From the NCBI GenBank assembly GCA_027012915.1, contig JALUYN010000629.1, positions 1-6,414 on the forward strand: 6,414 nucleotides of DNA, in the 5' to 3' direction. Shown piece by piece: positions 1 to 6,414 of the stretch (its first letter is position 1; every line of letters begins with the position of its first letter). The notes below the pieces were generated by a model, which worked only from the letters and a program-made list of their open reading frames with translations, ran no database searches and had not been told where the DNA came from. This DNA comes from Cellvibrionaceae bacterium. Lineage in GTDB: Bacteria > Pseudomonadota > Gammaproteobacteria > Pseudomonadales > Cellvibrionaceae. The translations under genes and the position numbers were made by a program.

Positions 1-1962
1 CCCCAGCATGATAGCCAACTCACGCTTAATCTTCTTCGGCGACACAGGCTTGTGCATCACTGTCTCAATATTGCAATCGTTCAACTCGCTCTTGTCGAAC
101 TCTTTGTTGGAAGCGGTCAACATAAAGCGCTTACTGCGGGTATTGGGGTAGGTCTCGATAATACGTCTCGCCAAAGCCAGGCCGTTGGTGTCCGGTAGGT
201 AGTAATCCAGGGAGACAAAGTCAAATTCGGGCTTGCCCATATTTGCGCGCTCGGCAAGAACTTGAAGGGTTTCTTCAGCGCTGCGTGCCACGACCGCCTT
301 CATACCCCAGCTGGTGACGTGATAAGCCAGCACTTCAGTGAGGGTCTCATTGTCTTCAACAATAAGAATCTCTTTGCCCGCTAGATCTGCAATCAAACGG
401 CCAGGATGGGCTTCGGCGTCTTCACTCAGTTTCAGTTCAGCGGTAAACCAGAAAGTGGAGCCCTTGCCCTCGATACTCTCCACACCAATGTCGCCACCCA
501 TCACTTCGGCCAGGCGCTTACAGATTGCCAGTCCCAGACCTGTGCCACCGTATTTGCGGGTGGTGGAACTGTCCGCCTGGCTGAACGACTGGAACAACTT
601 GCTTTGAGCTTCGTCGCTGATGCCAATACCGGTATCCGTGATGGAGAAACGAACGATGGGATTGCTCAGATCGGAATCCGGCTCGCGTCGCGCTTGCAAT
701 GAAATACAGCCGGACTCGGTAAATTTGAAGGCATTGCCCAGCAGATTGATCAGAACCTGCCGCAGGCGCGTGGGATCGCCGATCACATTCAGAGGCGTAG
801 TGGGGCTGACACTGCCCACCAATTCAATGTGTCGTTTGTTAGCGGTTGCGCCAAACAACTGGATACAGTCTTCCACCAGCTCTTCAAGGTTGAACTGAGC
901 GTTCTCTAACTCCATTTTGCCTGCTTCAATTTTGGAGTAATCGAGAATGTCATTAATGATGGTGATCAGGGTCTCGCCGGAGCGATGAATCACATCCAGG
1001 TAGTGACGTTGATTGTCGTTCAACGGCGTATCACGCAGCAATTCCACCATGCCGATAACCCCGTTCATGGGTGTGCGAATTTCGTGACTCATGGTCGCCA
1101 GAAACTGGCTTTTGGCGCGACTGGCTTCCTCTGCTTCACTCTGCTGGCGCTGCGATTTGATCTTCTCTTCCTGCTCAGCCAACAGCGCCAACTCCATCTG
1201 GTGGCGCTGCTCGATATCCGCCAGAAGCGATTCGCGCATTTGATTGATAGCGTTTACCACGTTGTCCAGTTCATCGGGGGCACTGTCCAACGGTTTGTTA
1301 CGTCGCAGCTGTAACTCCATACCCATCTTGTCCAGGTTCAACTCCCGGGCGTAGGTCGCAATGGTTTCCATGTGTTTGGTTAGCAGGGTCCGCACCAACA
1401 GCAGAATAAAGACGGCAATGGTGAGAATGATGGTCGACTGCATGCCCCCGACAAAGCTGGCATGTTCCAGCAAGCGCTCATAAAGGCTTTCGAGGCTGGC
1501 GGTCACCACCAGTTTACCGAGGGTCTGATTGGCCTCGCTCTCAGTGGCGTATACCAGGGGGTATTCCCGCACCAGGGTTTCTTTCAGTGGCAGGAAAAAG
1601 GGAATATTGCGTTTGATGACCGGGTCATTTTCGTTCAGGGCGCTGGCCATCATAGCCTGCTCTTGATTGTTCCAGTCTTTCCAGACAACGGTTACCTGAA
1701 TTACGTCGTCCACCTCCAGCACACTCTGAATCTGGATATTCAGTTGCTCTTCATCAAATCCCCAGAGGCTCTTGGTGATACTGGGCAGAGTACTGATACG
1801 CACCTGGTCGAGACGCTTTTCCAACTGGGTGATGTCGTATTGATAGCTGTTATAGAGCTGCCAGACGATGGCCAGCACGGCAAAAATGGTACTGGAGAAG
1901 AAAATCAGTACCATCAATTTGGTCGCAATGGGGTTTTTAAGGCCCAGTCTATTGAACTTCAT
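1..1962 (-). CDS. Membrane-bound hybrid sensor histidine kinase with receiver domain (3' end outside window)
   Basis: The reading frame is open for 654 codons from an ATG at 1962 to the left edge, so the C-terminus is missing. Visible order: TM1 about residues 12-34; a periplasmic domain about 35-171 with the [10 protein letters not shown] signature (66-75) typical of CHASE5-like sensors; TM2 about 172-192; a HAMP-like linker about 193-248; a charged coiled coil about 249-285. HisKA follows, with the H-box [11 protein letters not shown] and phospho-acceptor His293. The HATPase domain has N-box Asn406/Asn410, G1 DTGIGI (443-448) and G2 GGTGLGL (472-478). The receiver starts near 530, with acidic pair Glu536/Asp537, phospho-acceptor Asp586, Thr616 and Lys638. 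All phosphorelay residues are intact, so an active kinase is expected. The ligand and output are unknown. The start is favoured because it places TM1 correctly and has a weak GGA six bases upstream. A second receiver or Hpt domain may follow beyond the edge. Kinase identity is secure; the CHASE5 assignment is moderate. Confidence 0.95.
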   Translation of the reverse strand, partial: MKFNRLGLKNPIATKLMVLIFFSSTIFAVLAIVWQLYNSYQYDITQLEKRLDQVRISTLPSITKSLWGFDEEQLNIQIQSVLEVDDVIQVTVVWKDWNNQEQAMMASALNENDPVIKRNIPFFLPLKETLVREYPLVYATESEANQTLGKLVVTASLESLYERLLEHASFVGGMQSTIILTIAVFILLLVRTLLTKHMETIATYARELNLDKMGMELQLRRNKPLDSAPDELDNVVNAINQMRESLLADIEQRHQMELALLAEQEEKIKSQRQQSEAEEASRAKSQFLATMSHEIRTPMNGVIGMVELLRDTPLNDNQRHYLDVIHRSGETLITIINDILDYSKIEAGKMELENAQFNLEELVEDCIQLFGATANKRHIELVGSVSPTTPLNVIGDPTRLRQVLINLLGNAFKFTESGCISLQARREPDSDLSNPIVRFSITDTGIGISDEAQSKLFQSFSQADSSTTRKYGGTGLGLAICKRLAEVMGGDIGVESIEGKGSTFWFTAELKLSEDAEAHPGRLIADLAGKEILIVEDNETLTEVLAYHVTSWGMKAVVARSAEETLQVLAERANMGKPEFDFVSLDYYLPDTNGLALARRIIETYPNTRSKRFMLTASNKEFDKSELNDCNIETVMHKPVSPKKIKRELAIMLG

Positions 1963-1968
1963 GAAATT

Positions 1969-1984
1969 CCATTATCGATAGTGG
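1969..1984. promoter_or_regulatory. Near-perfect 16-bp palindrome before the kinase gene (possible operator)
   Basis: CCATTATCGATAGTGG reads the same on both strands except for one mismatched pair, and has TATCGATA at its centre. It ends six bases upstream of the kinase ATG and overlaps the GGA that serves as its weak ribosome binding site. The seven bases TCGATAG at 1975-1981 recur at 2006-2012, 31 bp away, roughly three helical turns. This layout would suit a dimeric DNA-binding regulator, but no regulator is identified and chance remains possible. Confidence 0.35.
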
Positions 1985-2031
1985 GTGCCGAGCGCGAAAT
2001 GGTTTTCGATAGATGCGACGACATTTACATT

Positions 2032-2060
2032 CTTATATATCGCAATTTGAACTTAGTGTA
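2032..2060 (-). promoter_or_regulatory. Weak candidate sigma-70 promoter for the kinase gene
   Basis: On the minus strand the AT-rich segment reads TATATAAG (2039-2032). It offers a TATATA or TATAAG -10 element, about 70 bp before the kinase start. About 17 bp upstream of TATATA, the hexamer GCTACA (2062-2057) is a poor match to TTGACA. A promoter is expected somewhere in this 125-bp gap if the kinase gene is expressed separately from the hemW operon. This is only the best-looking candidate. Confidence 0.28.
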
Positions 2061-2062
2061 GC

Positions 2063-2094
2063 AGCGCTTTGTGCGCTTTGCTCATTATTATGAG
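2063..2094. repeat. Short inverted and direct repeats just after hemW
   Basis: Two small dyads flank the end of hemW. CTCAT-TATT-ATGAG (2081-2094) spans the hemW stop codon, and AGCGC-TTTGT-GCGCT (2063-2077) lies ten bases beyond it. The second also contains a direct repeat, GCGCTTTG at 2064-2071 and 2073-2080. Reading in the hemW direction, neither 4-5 bp hairpin is followed by a run of T, so this is not a convincing intrinsic terminator. It could slow transcription or protect the transcript end, or be chance. Confidence 0.35.
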
Positions 2095-3233
2095 TCTTCC
2101 ATAAATTCAGCAATAACACTGTTCAGATAGCGTCGCCCGAGTTCGGAAACTTGATAGTAATCGCAGCGATCCTCCATCAGTTCCAGGCTTTGCAAGCGTC
2201 GCAGCGGGGCGGCCAATGTGCTATCACTGAGCCCTGTGCGCTCGGCAAATAGTGAACGCGGCACACCATCACACAGACGCAGGGCGTTCATCATAAACTC
2301 CAGAGGCAAGTCATCCACACCGATGGTTTTTTCCCCTGCGCAGAAGGCTCTCTCGGGGTCCATATAATGCTCAGGTTGCCGGGTCTTCCAGCGGCGCTGC
2401 ACGCGCCCTTCATCGGGCAGGGTAATCTTGCCATGGGCCCCGGCCCCAAGACCCAGATAATCGCCAAAACGCCAGTAGTTAAGATTGTGCCGCGAACGTC
2501 GCTGGTCTCGCGCATAGGCGGAAACTTCATACTGCTGGTAGCCGTGTTGCGCCAGCAGTTGTTCACCAGCCTGCTGAATATCTGCAAGAGTGTCATCCTC
2601 TGGCAACAAAGGCGGTCGCGAATAGAATTCGGTATTGGGCTCCACCGTTAACTGGTACCAGGACAGATGCTCCGGGCCACAGGCCAAAGCTCTGTTCAAA
2701 TCACTGACGGCGTCGTCCTCAGACTGTTGCGGCAGGCCGTGCATTAGATCGAGGTTGATATTATCGAAACCGGCTCGGCGCGCCATATCGAAAGCCCGCT
2801 CCGCTTCGTCAGCGCAGTGAATTCTCCCCAGTGTCTGTAGATGCCGATCATCAAAACTCTGCACACCGATGGAGAGGCGGTTGATGCCCGCCTGGCGAAA
2901 CCCCTTGAATTTTTCTTGCTCGGCCGTACCTGGATTAGCTTCCAGAGTAATCTCGATACCGTCTTCAAACCCCAACTGATGTTCCAGCGACTCCAGCAGG
3001 CGCTCCAAACTGGCTGCATCAAACAGACTGGGAGTACCACCCCCAAAGAATATGCTGTGAACTTTGCGCCCCTGCACCAGAGGTAGCTCCTGCTGTAGAT
3101 CCTGCAGCAGGCAATCGACGTACTCGGACTGGGGCAGCTGGTTGCCCCGGGCATGGGAATTGAAATCACAGTAGGGACACTTTTTTACGCACCAGGGAAT
3201 ATGGACGTAGAGCGCCAGGGGGGGCAGTTTCAT
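2088..3233 (-). CDS. hemW: HemW, radical-SAM-family heme chaperone (formerly called oxygen-independent coproporphyrinogen III oxidase-like)
   Basis: The product is 381 residues, the usual HemW length. Near the N-terminus, HIPWCVKKCPYCDFNSH (11-27) carries the CxxxCxxC cluster motif (Cys15, 19, 22) for a [4Fe-4S] cluster. The next position of interest is Phe24 rather than the extra cysteine of true HemN, which marks HemW. Other family marks are GGGTPS (64-69), EANP (98-101), SIGVQSF (121-127), HGLPQQ (165-170), HNLNYW (249-254), GLGAGAHG (261-268) and the HemW C-terminal region from about 310. HemW proteins bind heme and deliver it to respiratory proteins; they do not replace HemN as an oxidase. 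The ATG at 3233 is chosen because the family motif begins about ten residues later. It lies 14 nt after the rdgB stop with no good ribosome binding site, so translational coupling is likely. A longer frame reaching 3485 only shadows rdgB. The gene ends with three successive in-frame stops (TAA TAA TGA). Confidence 0.96.
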   Translation of the reverse strand: MKLPPLALYVHIPWCVKKCPYCDFNSHARGNQLPQSEYVDCLLQDLQQELPLVQGRKVHSIFFGGGTPSLFDAASLERLLESLEHQLGFEDGIEITLEANPGTAEQEKFKGFRQAGINRLSIGVQSFDDRHLQTLGRIHCADEAERAFDMARRAGFDNINLDLMHGLPQQSEDDAVSDLNRALACGPEHLSWYQLTVEPNTEFYSRPPLLPEDDTLADIQQAGEQLLAQHGYQQYEVSAYARDQRRSRHNLNYWRFGDYLGLGAGAHGKITLPDEGRVQRRWKTRQPEHYMDPERAFCAGEKTIGVDDLPLEFMMNALRLCDGVPRSLFAERTGLSDSTLAAPLRRLQSLELMEDRCDYYQVSELGRRYLNSVIAEFMEDS

Positions 3234-3247
3234 CGAAGACAAGTGTG

Positions 3248-3862
3248 CTACAAGCTCTTTAGCAATGGCAACAATTGGGCCAATGCCTTGCCGCGATGGC
3301 TCAGGGCGTTCTTCTGCTCCTTGGTCAATTCGGCCGAGCTGCACTGGTGCTCCGGGACGTAAAACAGAGGGTCGTAGCCAAAGCCACCGCCCCCGGCAGC
3401 GCTGTGCTGGATATGCCCCTCCCAACTGCCCTGACAGATCAGGGGCGTCGGATCCTCCGCGTGTCTCATAAACACCAGAGCGCACTGAAACCGGGCGCTG
3501 CGTTCTTCCGTAGTCAGTCCTTCCAGGCAGTTGAGCAACTTTTGGTTGTTATCTGCATCGCTGGCATCGGGGCCGGCAAAGCGCGAGGAATAGATACCCG
3601 GCTGGCCCCGCAAGGCATCTACCTCGAGACCCGAGTCATCGGCCAGTGCCGGCAGACCGGAATGCTGACTGGCAAAGCGCGCCTTGATTATCGCGTTTTC
3701 CACAAAACTGAGGCCGGTTTCCTCGGGACTTTCGTCAGTAAACTGCGACATGGGCAGCACTTCAAACCCGACGCCCTCGAGCATCTGCTGAAATTCCCGC
3801 AACTTGCCAGCGTTACCACTGGCGAGTACGACTTGTTTCAATCCGGAATGATCAGTCAACAT
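3248..3862 (-). CDS. rdgB: RdgB/HAM1-family dITP/XTP pyrophosphatase
   Basis: The 204-residue product matches the family along its whole length. It hydrolyses dITP, ITP and XTP to monophosphate and pyrophosphate in the cytoplasm, keeping deaminated purines out of DNA and RNA. The visible marks are the substrate-binding SGNAGK (15-20), the EETGLSFVENA stretch (47-57), ADDSGLEVDAL (74-84) whose Asp76 corresponds to the catalytic base, PGIYSSRF (88-95), GGFGYDPLF (159-167) and the purine-contacting SHRGKAL (188-194). No key residue is missing. The ATG overlaps the end of the DUF4426 gene by 11 nt. An AAGAAG sequence upstream may serve as a ribosome binding site, so coupling to the preceding gene is likely. 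The spacing to hemW is 14 nt, which suggests co-transcription. Confidence 0.97.
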   Translation of the reverse strand: MLTDHSGLKQVVLASGNAGKLREFQQMLEGVGFEVLPMSQFTDESPEETGLSFVENAIIKARFASQHSGLPALADDSGLEVDALRGQPGIYSSRFAGPDASDADNNQKLLNCLEGLTTEERSARFQCALVFMRHAEDPTPLICQGSWEGHIQHSAAGGGGFGYDPLFYVPEHQCSSAELTKEQKNALSHRGKALAQLLPLLKSL

Positions 3863-4307
3863 AGAGCTTCTTAGTAAATTTTACGTCGTAGTCCTCACCT
3901 TCCACCTGGATATTCAGATCAAAGTGAACAATTTCTTCATTGATAAAGCGAAACGGGGCCAGATAGTAAACGGTGTCCGGCTCCTTGATTTCCACAAACT
4001 CCAATTGGGTCTGTTGCTGCATCAGATTGGTAGCACTGCCTTTTAACACCGCCGGCAATCCGAGGCTGCTGCCCATTGGGCGTCGATTTACCGAAATATT
4101 GATCAGCGCCTGATCCTTACCGCGGCTGAAACCATAGGCGTTGGCGATGTCCGGCTCCAGAAAGCCACTGCCAAAAACGGTGAAGACCACAGTGTGTTTG
4201 TCAAACTGCTTGAACGGCTGTGCCGAGTTCTGTGAAAAGGACGCATTCGACGCCAACAAGGAGAACAGCGCAACCAGCAGTGTGAAGCCATAGCGTAGAG
4301 TGTACAT
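3852..4307 (-). CDS. DUF4426-family predicted exported protein of unknown function
   Basis: The 151-residue product begins with a signal peptide: Arg5, a hydrophobic core at about 7-19, and a likely cleavage near SNA-SFSQ (20-26). The mature part is about 125 residues, rich in beta-forming sequence. It carries stretches I associate with DUF4426: VVFTVFGSGFLEPDIANAYG (40-59), INISV (69-73), and a C-terminal HFDLNIQVEGEDYDVKFTKK (128-147). There are no cysteines, no lipobox and no obvious catalytic motif. A soluble periplasmic or secreted role fits, but no function is known to me. It sits between metW and rdgB, as I recall for PA0388 in Pseudomonas. The start is supported by a perfect AGGAGG directly before it, and its end overlaps rdgB by 11 nt. 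Family assignment is by pattern recall and moderately strong. Confidence 0.85.
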   Translation of the reverse strand: MYTLRYGFTLLVALFSLLASNASFSQNSAQPFKQFDKHTVVFTVFGSGFLEPDIANAYGFSRGKDQALINISVNRRPMGSSLGLPAVLKGSATNLMQQQTQLEFVEIKEPDTVYYLAPFRFINEEIVHFDLNIQVEGEDYDVKFTKKLYVD

Positions 4308-4320
4308 GGGAGAACCTCCT
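4308..4320 (-). promoter_or_regulatory. Strong ribosome binding site of the DUF4426 gene within a tiny hairpin
   Basis: The whole 13-nt metW/DUF4426 spacer reads AGGAGGTTCTCCC on the minus strand. A perfect AGGAGG abuts the metW stop codon, with seven bases to the ATG. GGAG and CTCC could pair across a three-base loop and partly mask the site until ribosomes finishing metW open it. The ribosome binding site is clear; the masking is inference. Confidence 0.8.
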
Positions 4321-4926
4321 CTATTTTTTGCGCAGGTGGTAAACCGCCGTCACCCCGAACAGATTGGGACGAATATTGGTCAACCACTGGGCCGCACCCG
4401 GCTCAGCCACCACCTGGCGATGCACAATGTGCAAATCCATTTCGCGACACAGCACCTCGAAATCCTTGAAGGTACAGAAGTGGATATTAGGAGTATCGTA
4501 CCACTCGTAGGGCAATAAATCCGAAACCGGCATACGCCCCTTGGTAGCCAGATGCCAGCGCGCGCGCCAGTGGCCAAAGTTGGGGAAGGTCACAATACAA
4601 TCGTTGCCGATACGCAGCATTTCCTGCAACACCTTGTGCGGCTCGCGCATGGCCTGCAACGCCTGTGTCATCACCACACTGTCAAAACTGCCGTCGGCAA
4701 AATTACTGAGGTCTTCGCCAATGTCCTGATAGATTACATTGAGGCCCTTCTGCACGCAGGTATTGATGTGCTTGATATCGATTTCGAGGCCATAGCCGTT
4801 GACCTGCTTGTCATCGCGCAGGCGCTGCAACAGGTCGCCTTCACCACAGCCCAAATCCAACACCCGAGTGCCCGGGGCAATCCAGTGAGAAATAATATCC
4901 AGGTCGGAACGCATGGTTTTAGCCAT
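4321..4926 (-). CDS. metW: MetW, SAM-methyltransferase-fold protein that partners MetX
   Basis: The product is 201 residues. It has a class I methyltransferase fold with motif [10 protein letters not shown] (22-30), the acidic GYGLEID strand (44-50), [12 protein letters not shown] (80-91), and the MetW-specific blocks [12 protein letters not shown] (113-124), [20 protein letters not shown] (129-148) and HFCTFKDF (149-156). MetW is encoded beside metX in many proteobacteria and is reported to be needed for, or to activate, homoserine acylation. A methyl-transfer reaction has not been firmly shown, as far as I know. The first ATG (4926) overlaps the metX stop by eight bases (ATGGCTAA) and has AGGGGG nine bases upstream. 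A second ATG four codons on (MRSDLDII) also fits family N-termini, so the start is uncertain by four residues. Confidence 0.95.
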   Translation of the reverse strand: MAKTMRSDLDIISHWIAPGTRVLDLGCGEGDLLQRLRDDKQVNGYGLEIDIKHINTCVQKGLNVIYQDIGEDLSNFADGSFDSVVMTQALQAMREPHKVLQEMLRIGNDCIVTFPNFGHWRARWHLATKGRMPVSDLLPYEWYDTPNIHFCTFKDFEVLCREMDLHIVHRQVVAEPGAAQWLTNIRPNLFGVTAVYHLRKK

Positions 4927-6076
4927 CGGTACTGACCCCCTGCATATAGCTGCTGAAAATGGCCTGATAATCCTCGATAGGGATCAAAAAGGCATCGTGA
5001 CCGTACTGGGATTCAATCTCCGCATAGCTGACCGACTTGTTGGCGGCGATCAAGGCATTGGCGATCTCCCGCGAGCGCTCCGGCGCAAAGCGCCAGTCGG
5101 TGGTAAAGGACACCACCAGGAACTTGCACTGGGCACCACTGAAAGCCTGCACCGGGTCGTCGCCGTACTCGCGTGCAAGATCAAAGTAATCCAGAGCCTT
5201 GGTCATCAAGATATAGGTGTTGGCATCAAAACTGTCAGAAAACACATTGCCCTGATGTCGCAGATAACTCTCGATCTGAAACTCCACAGGCTCATCGGTG
5301 CCTTGATCAAAGGTTCCCGAGCGCAACTCGCGACCAAACTTCTTACCCATGCCATCATCAGACAAATAGGTAATATGGCCGATCATACGCGCGACAGAGA
5401 GCCCACCCTTGGGATAGGTGTCCTGGACTTCATAGTCTCCGTCACGGAAATTCGGATCTGAAGTAATGGCCTGACGAGCCGTTTCGTTGAAGGCGATGTT
5501 CTGCGCGGTCAACTTCATGGACGAGGCGATCACCACGCAGTGACGCAGTCGCTCCGGATACTCAAGCGCCCAGCGCATGGCCTGCATGCCACCCAGACTG
5601 CCACCAATTACAGCAGCCCATTGTTCGATACCCAAGCGATCGGCCAAACGCGCCTGAGAGTGCACCCAATCACGCACTCGCAGATTGGGGAAATCCTTGC
5701 CCCAGGGCTTATTGGTAGCCGGATTGATAGAGCGCGGTCCAGTGGAGCCATTACAGCCGCCGAGGTTGTTAAGCGACACCACAAAAAATCGCGAGGTATC
5801 TATGGGCTTACCGGGGCCAATGTAGTTATCCCACCAACCGGGTTTACGTTCATCTTCGCTGTGGAAGCCAGCGGCGTGATGATGACCGGAGAGAGCGTGA
5901 CAGATCAGCACGGCGTTAGATCGAGTAGCGTTAAGCTCACCGTAAGTCTCCACCACCAGGTCGTACTCCTCCAACACGCGGCCAGAGGCCAGAGTCAGAG
6001 GTTCGTCAAAGTGAAATACCTCGGGCGTTACCAGCCCCACCGAATCCGCGGGAAAGCTGCGGGAAGTTTGCGTCAT
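4919..6076 (-). CDS. metX: MetX, homoserine O-acyltransferase (succinyl- or acetyl-)
   Basis: The 385-residue product is an alpha/beta-hydrolase-fold acyltransferase that acylates the homoserine hydroxyl, the first committed step to methionine. Visible marks are [12 protein letters not shown] (59-70), [14 protein letters not shown] (81-94), [12 protein letters not shown] (103-114), the nucleophile elbow GGSLGGMQ with Ser160, the second triad residue Asp327 in [13 protein letters not shown] (323-335), and His360 in SQYGHDAFL (356-364). The triad is complete. Whether the donor is succinyl-CoA or acetyl-CoA cannot be read securely from family membership. The adjacent metW and close resemblance to the Pseudomonas enzyme, as I recall its sequence, favour succinyl-CoA. 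The ATG at 6076 is preferred over one 14 codons upstream because the family N-terminus begins here and the longer version would overlap yggT. It starts four bases after the yggT stop, with a weak GAAG-type ribosome binding site. Confidence 0.96.
   Translation of the reverse strand: MTQTSRSFPADSVGLVTPEVFHFDEPLTLASGRVLEEYDLVVETYGELNATRSNAVLICHALSGHHHAAGFHSEDERKPGWWDNYIGPGKPIDTSRFFVVSLNNLGGCNGSTGPRSINPATNKPWGKDFPNLRVRDWVHSQARLADRLGIEQWAAVIGGSLGGMQAMRWALEYPERLRHCVVIASSMKLTAQNIAFNETARQAITSDPNFRDGDYEVQDTYPKGGLSVARMIGHITYLSDDGMGKKFGRELRSGTFDQGTDEPVEFQIESYLRHQGNVFSDSFDANTYILMTKALDYFDLAREYGDDPVQAFSGAQCKFLVVSFTTDWRFAPERSREIANALIAANKSVSYAEIESQYGHDAFLIPIEDYQAIFSSYMQGVSTDG
4936..4941 (-). promoter_or_regulatory. 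Ribosome binding site for metW inside the metX coding end
   Basis: AGGGGG lies within the last codons of metX, nine bases before the first metW ATG. It supports the 4926 start over the internal ATG four codons later. The stop/start overlap suggests coupled translation, which would keep the MetX and MetW partners in balance. Confidence 0.6.
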
Positions 6077-6080
6077 ATCT

Positions 6081-6414
6081 TCAGATTCCCATAACCAGCG
6101 ACACAACGCGCGGGCCATAACCGGACATTTGAATCACAGCACCGGCCATATGTTTGATCAATACCTGCACCACGTTCAGCGCCAAAAACGCAAAAATGGG
6201 AGAAATATCGATCCCACCCATGTCCGGCATCAACTTGCGGAAGGGTTTCATCAGCGGCTCTACCAATTGGTGAATCAACAACAGCGCAGGATGACTGCTC
6301 TGTGGCGCCACCCAGCTTGAAATTACCATCGCCAACAGCGCCCAGAAATAGATACTCGCGACCAGCGACAGGCAACCGACGGCTCCGAAGGCCAATACGT
6401 GCACCGGATTCATC
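6081..6414 (-). CDS. yggT: YggT-family membrane protein, C-terminal half (5' end outside window)
   Basis: The visible 110 residues form one YGGT repeat: a long hydrophobic segment (about 8-34), an amphipathic stretch, the signature [21 protein letters not shown] (52-72, reading with its conserved PFRK and GGIDISP parts), and a second transmembrane segment (about 73-95). Gammaproteobacterial YggT proteins usually have two such repeats and nearly 200 residues. The ATG at 6413 is therefore probably internal, and the gene is cut by the window edge. The function is not settled; relatives have been linked to osmotic tolerance and, in plastids and cyanobacteria, to cytochrome or division-related roles. 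In Pseudomonas-type genomes it follows proC, which would be expected just beyond the right edge. Confidence 0.9.
   Translation of the reverse strand, partial: MNPVHVLAFGAVGCLSLVASIYFWALLAMVISSWVAPQSSHPALLLIHQLVEPLMKPFRKLMPDMGGIDISPIFAFLALNVVQVLIKHMAGAVIQMSGYGPRVVSLVMGI

Noticed and set aside
1949..1972. Seven-codon minus-strand mini-frame starting at 1972 and overlapping the kinase start
   Set aside because: It has no ribosome binding site upstream and nothing about its composition suggests an attenuator leader.
1462..2061. 199-codon open frame on the plus strand opposite the kinase gene
   Set aside because: It lies antisense to a kinase frame with clear domains, and its translation shows no recognisable family pattern. 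It is a shadow of the coding strand.
2088..3233. HemN, an oxygen-independent coproporphyrinogen III oxidase
   Set aside because: The cluster motif reads CxxxCxxCxF, without HemN's additional cysteine, and the length is 381 residues, shorter than HemN. HemW fits better.
3234..3485. 84-residue N-terminal extension of HemW
   Set aside because: It lies almost wholly within rdgB in another frame. The extension has no family match, and HemW proteins begin about ten residues before the HIPWC motif.
3275..3874. 199-codon plus-strand frame opposite rdgB
   Set aside because: rdgB on the minus strand carries all family motifs; the antisense translation shows none.
4913..6094. Two long plus-strand frames (4913-5461 and 5540-6094) opposite metX
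   Set aside because: They lie opposite a complete metX with an intact catalytic triad, and are best explained as antisense shadows.
6077..6118. 14-residue N-terminal extension of MetX
   Set aside because: It would overlap the conserved C-terminus of yggT, and the family N-terminus fits the ATG at 6076.
6081..6413. ATG at 6413 as the true yggT start
   Set aside because: Only one of the two expected YGGT repeats would be included. The frame is open to the window edge, so the start is probably outside.
1..6414. Mobile element, CRISPR array, defence island, tRNA or riboswitch
   Set aside because: I saw no transposase or integrase frames, repeat-spacer arrays, tRNA-like folds or known riboswitch cores. 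All but about 125 bp is accounted for by conserved genes.

Overview
The window is a stretch of gammaproteobacterial chromosome in which every supported gene lies on the minus strand. In transcription order, from the right edge to the left, they are: yggT (3' part only), metX, metW, a DUF4426 gene, rdgB, hemW, and after a 125-bp gap a membrane-bound hybrid sensor histidine kinase that runs off the left edge. From memory, the order yggT-metX-metW-DUF4426-rdgB-hemW matches the Pseudomonas aeruginosa PA0392-PA0386 neighbourhood. That, with moderate GC, suggests a Pseudomonadales/Cellvibrionales-type gammaproteobacterium, possibly marine. The genus cannot be fixed from this sequence.

Region 2088-6414 looks like one compact transcription unit. 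The junctions are +4 nt (yggT/metX), an 8-nt overlap (metX/metW), +13 nt (metW/DUF4426), an 11-nt overlap (DUF4426/rdgB) and +14 nt (rdgB/hemW). No room for internal promoters of ordinary layout is visible between these genes. The promoter must lie beyond the right edge. MetX and MetW form the methionine-entry module (homoserine acylation). RdgB removes non-canonical purine nucleoside triphosphates. HemW is a radical-SAM-family heme chaperone. YggT is a small membrane protein. The DUF4426 product is a predicted exported protein of unknown function.

Region 1963-2087 is the only intergenic stretch. It holds small inverted and direct repeats after hemW, a weak candidate promoter, and a near-perfect 16-bp palindrome overlapping the weak ribosome binding site of the kinase gene.

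Region 1-1962 is one continuous reading frame of 654 codons, open at the left edge. It encodes TM1, a periplasmic CHASE5-like sensor, TM2, HAMP, a coiled coil, HisKA, HATPase and a receiver domain. All key phosphotransfer residues are present. Further domains (a second receiver or Hpt) may lie outside the window.

There are no RNA genes, mobile elements, CRISPR arrays or clear phage/defence genes. This is mostly a conserved housekeeping region. The least explained items are the DUF4426 gene, the kinase's signal and downstream partner, and the palindrome in front of the kinase gene.
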